Source of the DNA: Pseudonocardiales bacterium
GTDB taxonomy: Bacteria; Actinomycetota; Actinomycetes; Mycobacteriales; Pseudonocardiaceae
Assembly (NCBI GenBank): GCA_013695005.1
Contig: JACDBJ010000214.1
Coordinates: forward strand, 1-7,188
DNA: 7,188 nucleotides
Reading direction: 5' to 3'
Position numbers and translations under genes: made by a program. Below the pieces are notes generated by a model, which made no database searches, had not been told where the DNA came from, and worked only from the letters and a program-made list of their open reading frames with translations. Below are positions 4,499 through 7,188 of this stretch, one piece after another. Within the stretch, counting starts at the first letter, position 1. Each line of letters opens with the position of its first letter.

Positions 4499-5457
4499 GC
4501 GCGCTGGATCTGACGGTGAGGCGCTGCTGGACGAACTCTGGCCACCAGCGCGCGTCCGACGCCGGGGAGCGCGACTGCGAGCCGGCGGCTGTTCGGCACC
4601 TTGACCCGCCTGGCCAGCACGTCGTAGTCGGCGGCCACGATCTCGTCGAGGATCCCGCCGTAGAGCCGGAACGCCGTCTTCACGCAGGGCCGCGACACCG
4701 GCGCGAGCATCGGGATACCGGGCGCCGCCCTGCGGTAGACCGCCTTGGTTCGGGCGACGAGGTGGGCCAGCGCGCGCCGCACCCGGGGGTCGCAGCGGCG
4801 GTGCCGGCGGCACCACAGCAGCAGCTCGCGGTCCACGCCGAACGCGGCCAGCTCGTCGGCGGGCAGGTAGACCCGGTCCCGGTCGAGGTCCTCACCGACA
4901 TCCCGCAGGAAGTTCGTGATCTGGAACGCCACCCCGAGCGCGGCCGCGGGTGGCTCGGCCTCCCGGCGCGGCACGACCGTGCCCAGGACAGGGAGCACCT
5001 GCAGGCCGATCACCGCGGCCGAGCCGTGCACGTAGCGCTGCAGGTCGTCGAAGCTCGGATAATCGGTGACGTCGGTGTCCATCCGCATCGAGGCCATGAA
5101 GTCCTCGAAGTGCTGGTGGTCGATGTCGTAGCGGTGGGCGGTGTCCACGACCGCGGCCAGCACCGGATGCTCGGCCCGGCCGTCCGCCAGGCCTCGCCGC
5201 AGCTGCGCCCAGAGCTCTTCGAGCTCGGCGGTCCGCTCCGCCATCGGTCGGGTGTCCGCCAGGTCGTCGACGATCTCGTCGGCGTAGCGGGCGAACCCGT
5301 ACAGCGCGTGGATCGCCGGCCGCTGCGCCGGGGTGAGCAGCCGGGTGGCCAGGAAGTAGGTCCTGCCGTGTGCGGCGTTGAGCTCGCGGCAACGGGCGTA
5401 CGCGGCACGCAGCTCCGGCTCGCTGATGCCGGCGGCGTCGAGCTCGCGGCTCGTCAT
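4495..5457 (-). CDS. crtB: Phytoene synthase (squalene/phytoene synthase family)
   Basis: CrtB condenses two geranylgeranyl diphosphates head to head, via prephytoene diphosphate, to 15-cis-phytoene, the first committed carotenoid step. The 320-residue length is normal. Both Asp-rich Mg-diphosphate sites are present: ARYADEIVDDLADTR (Asp60-Asp64) and NFLRDVGEDLDRDRVYLPAD (Asp186-Asp190). Other family marks are RTYFLATRLLTPAQRPAIHA near the N-terminus, the HGSAAVIGLQVLPVLG helix (144-159) and AFQITNFLRD. The start is the ATG at 5455-5457, because it overlaps the mannosyltransferase TGA (ATGA). The same frame stays open far upstream, but that part lies inside the mannosyltransferase gene and is not CrtB. 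It is the last gene of the crt operon seen here and converges on the DUF397 gene with overlapping stops. Dehydrosqualene synthase is a close relative, but the crtI neighbour favours phytoene. Confidence 0.95.
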   Translation of the reverse strand: MTSRELDAAGISEPELRAAYARCRELNAAHGRTYFLATRLLTPAQRPAIHALYGFARYADEIVDDLADTRPMAERTAELEELWAQLRRGLADGRAEHPVLAAVVDTAHRYDIDHQHFEDFMASMRMDTDVTDYPSFDDLQRYVHGSAAVIGLQVLPVLGTVVPRREAEPPAAALGVAFQITNFLRDVGEDLDRDRVYLPADELAAFGVDRELLLWCRRHRRCDPRVRRALAHLVARTKAVYRRAAPGIPMLAPVSRPCVKTAFRLYGGILDEIVAADYDVLARRVKVPNSRRLAVALPGVGRALVARVRPAAPHRQIQRA

Positions 5458-7001
5458 GCGCGCAGCTGCGCCGGCGGCCCGCGCAGCCCGAGCGGGTCCG
5501 GGCGGCGCAGGGAGATCGCGGCGAGCAGCGCCCCCGCGGCGCACACCGCCAGGTAGACCGGCTGGTAGAGCGCCGACTCGCCGTCCGGGAAGGCCACCAC
5601 TACCAGCCACACCGAGGCGAACACGACGAGCGACAGCGCGCGCGGAGACCACGGGCCCATCGCGAGCAGCGCCATGCCCCAGGTGACGTACCACGGCAGC
5701 GTCGTGGGCGAGAGCACCGCGACGGCGACCAGCACCAGGCCGGCTCGCCGTACCGCGTCCGGCCCGCCGTCCCGTGCAGCCCACCACTGCCGCCACGCGA
5801 TCACGAGCAGCACCAGCACGCCGATGACCCTGGCCACGACGATGAACGGCGGCTTCTGCGGCTCCGCGACCCACGAGGTCAACCCGTAGACCAGCTCGCC
5901 GATGCCGGTGGGCAGCGAGAGCCAGTTGACGATCTGTATCGGCGCGTTGAGCGCCGGCAACCATCCGAGGCCGACCCCCGCCGCCAGCGTGGCCGCCGCG
6001 AACGTCGCCACGAACAGGCCACCTGCCGCCGCGGCTGCCTTGGTGATGCGCAGCGGCCGGGTTCCGGTGAGCCGGGCGGCCCAGACCAACACGAGGAACG
6101 GCAGCGCGACCACGATGCTCACCTTGATCGCGATGCCGAGGCTGACGACGACGATGCCCGCGACGTGCCTGCCGTCGAGCATCAGCAGGCAGCCGGCGGC
6201 CAGCAGCCCTATGACCAGCAGGTCGTTGTGTGGCCCGCCGACCAGGTGAATGACCATCAGCGGGTTGGCCACGACGATCCAGAGCGCGAGGGCGACCTTG
6301 CCGCCGAGGTGGCGGACCAGCCCCGGCGTCGCCCAGACCAGCAGCACGAGGCCGACCATCATGGCCAGCCGCATGACGATCACGCCCGCGATCAGGTTCG
6401 ACCCGGTCAACACCATGATCGCCTTTGCGAGCAGGACGAACAGCGGCCCGTAGTTGGCCGGCGTGTTCTGCCAGAACGCGTGCACGTTGTCGCTGATCGG
6501 GCCGAGCAGCACCGCCGGACCCACGGCGTAGGGGTCGAAGCCGGCGATCTGCAGCGCGCCCTGGGCGAGGTAGCTGAACGGGTCGCGGGTGAACAGCGGG
6601 GGAGCGAACACGATCGGTGCCAGCCACGCCGCGGACGTGGTCAGCACGCCACGGCCGCCGACCTTGCGGGCGAGCACCGCGCGCCCGAGCAGCACCCACG
6701 CCCAGGTGATCAGCGCGAGACCGATGTAGACGACCCAGATGGCGAGCTCGCGGCCGTGCCCGTAGCGCCAGAACGCGAACGGGCTGTCCGACAGCACCGG
6801 GTCGCTGACCAGCACGCCGGCCCCGCCGACGCCACCGAGCACGAGCAGGAGCCCACCCACCAAGCCGAGCAGCAGCGCCCGCATCGGTGGCCGGCCGAGC
6901 TTGTCCAGCCAGCCGCCGGGGCGCGCCGGATCAGCGGCCGAGGGCCGGGCCGGATCGGGAATCGCTGCGGCGGGCACTGGCCGCTGCGGCGGGGACGTCA
7001 T
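5454..7001 (-). CDS. Polyprenol-phosphomannose-dependent alpha-1,6-mannosyltransferase, MptA/MptB family (GT-C)
   Basis: The 515-residue multi-spanning membrane protein begins with a Pro/Ala-rich cytoplasmic tail (about 1-38) followed by around a dozen hydrophobic segments. The first external loop after the second helix pair carries the GT-C acidic motif FTRDPFSYLAQG (Asp140 the likely catalytic or metal residue), then GFDPYAVGP, NTPANYGPLF and GGPHNDLLVIG, all typical of this family. LSPTTLPWYVTWG near residue 430-442 is also conserved. MptA and MptB extend the alpha-1,6-mannan backbone of lipomannan and lipoarabinomannan on the outer face of the membrane, using polyprenyl-phosphomannose. 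The ATG is 27 nt after the crtI stop and the TGA overlaps the crtB start, so it belongs to the carotenoid operon. In mycobacteria mptA is adjacent to a polyprenyl diphosphate synthase gene, so isoprenoid neighbours are not foreign. I cannot decide between MptA and MptB. Direct glycosylation of a carotenoid is a less likely alternative. Confidence 0.88.
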   Translation of the reverse strand: MTSPPQRPVPAAAIPDPARPSAADPARPGGWLDKLGRPPMRALLLGLVGGLLLVLGGVGGAGVLVSDPVLSDSPFAFWRYGHGRELAIWVVYIGLALITWAWVLLGRAVLARKVGGRGVLTTSAAWLAPIVFAPPLFTRDPFSYLAQGALQIAGFDPYAVGPAVLLGPISDNVHAFWQNTPANYGPLFVLLAKAIMVLTGSNLIAGVIVMRLAMMVGLVLLVWATPGLVRHLGGKVALALWIVVANPLMVIHLVGGPHNDLLVIGLLAAGCLLMLDGRHVAGIVVVSLGIAIKVSIVVALPFLVLVWAARLTGTRPLRITKAAAAAGGLFVATFAAATLAAGVGLGWLPALNAPIQIVNWLSLPTGIGELVYGLTSWVAEPQKPPFIVVARVIGVLVLLVIAWRQWWAARDGGPDAVRRAGLVLVAVAVLSPTTLPWYVTWGMALLAMGPWSPRALSLVVFASVWLVVVAFPDGESALYQPVYLAVCAAGALLAAISLRRPDPLGLRGPPAQLRA

Positions 7002-7028
7002 GGCCGCGCAATCGTCGCACGGCGCAGC

Positions 7029-7188
7029 TCAGCGAGCCGCCACCACCCCGCGCTCGCGCGCACCCGTCGACCCGACGATCCGCTGCGCCGCCAACCGGCC
7101 CGACAGCAGCACCGGCGGCAACCCCACACCGGGCGTGGTGCCGCAGCCGGCGAGCACGACGTTGTCCAGACCCCGCACGAGGTTGCGC
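7029..7188 (-). CDS. crtI: Phytoene desaturase, C-terminal 52 residues (5' part outside window)
   Basis: Reading in from the right edge on the minus strand gives 52 residues ending at TGA 7029-7031. The core, LDNVVLAGCGTTPGVGLPPV followed by LLSGRLAAQRIV, is the characteristic C-terminal FAD-binding motif of CrtI-type desaturases (Gly-x-Gly-Thr-x-Pro-Gly-x-Gly-x-Pro, then the Leu-Leu-Ser-Gly helix). CrtI converts phytoene to lycopene or related polyenes using FAD. The gene lies upstream of, and in the same direction as, the mannosyltransferase and crtB. The start and the N-terminal Rossmann fold lie beyond the window. CrtD- or CrtN-like desaturases share this motif, so the exact product is not fixed by the tail alone, though adjacency to crtB favours CrtI. 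Confidence 0.88.
   Translation of the reverse strand, partial: RNLVRGLDNVVLAGCGTTPGVGLPPVLLSGRLAAQRIVGSTGARERGVVAAR

Noticed and set aside
4264..5556. 430-residue open frame on the plus strand opposite crtB
   Set aside because: It lies antisense to crtB, is rich in Arg/Gly/His with no domain, and is a GC-rich shadow of the opposite strand.
5458..6699. Upstream extension of the crtB frame to a 734-residue protein
   Set aside because: The first 414 residues are low-complexity Arg/Ala/Gly and lie within the mannosyltransferase gene. The real CrtB start is the ATG at 5457 in the ATGA overlap.
1..7188. CRISPR arrays, tRNA or rRNA genes, insertion-sequence ends
   Set aside because: I saw no regularly spaced repeats, cloverleaf-like sequence, rRNA-like stretch or terminal repeats flanking a transposase.

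Overview
The window comes from a high-GC actinomycete, most likely of the Pseudonocardiaceae type. The evidence is the strong G/C bias at third codon positions, frequent GTG starts, GTGA/ATGA operon overlaps, an XRE-DUF5753/DUF397 regulator pair, and a carotenoid operon that contains an MptA/MptB-type mannosyltransferase. The genus cannot be fixed from this sequence. All gene calls rest on recognised motifs, not on a database search.

Left part (about 1-1722, minus strand) is a three-gene mobility cassette: a tyrosine recombinase, a small Cro/C1-type HTH protein, and the start of a third protein that runs off the left edge. The three reading frames overlap by 4 bp at each junction (GTGA, then ATGA), so they form one translationally coupled operon.

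Middle part (about 1750-3155, minus strand) is the most interesting block: a small graspetide (ATP-grasp-modified RiPP) locus. A one-helix membrane protein is followed after 9 nt by an 83-residue precursor-like peptide with a Thr/Asp/Glu-rich tail. The precursor stop overlaps the start of an ATP-grasp peptide maturase of the TgmB type. The maturase stops at 231 residues, right after the YEVRV motif, so it lacks the C-terminal third that normally carries the metal-binding residues. The break lies about 165 bp upstream of the integrase gene, next to a 13-bp palindrome and a short orphan coding remnant. The simplest reading is that recombination at the edge of the integrase element cut the maturase and removed, or displaced beyond the left edge, its 3' end and any methyltransferase that followed.

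A divergent intergenic region (3156-3242) with two perfect inverted repeats separates this operon from an XRE-DUF5753 regulator and its DUF397 partner (3243-4498, plus strand), which here seems to hold a degenerate tandem duplication. This pair ends tail to tail with the chromosomal block, and the two stop codons share bases.

Right part (4495-7188, minus strand) looks like conserved chromosome: the end of phytoene desaturase crtI, a polyprenol-phosphomannose-dependent alpha-1,6-mannosyltransferase (MptA/MptB family), and phytoene synthase crtB, tightly spaced or overlapping. CrtB makes phytoene from two GGPP and CrtI desaturates it. The mannosyltransferase probably acts in lipomannan/lipoarabinomannan-type glycolipid synthesis.
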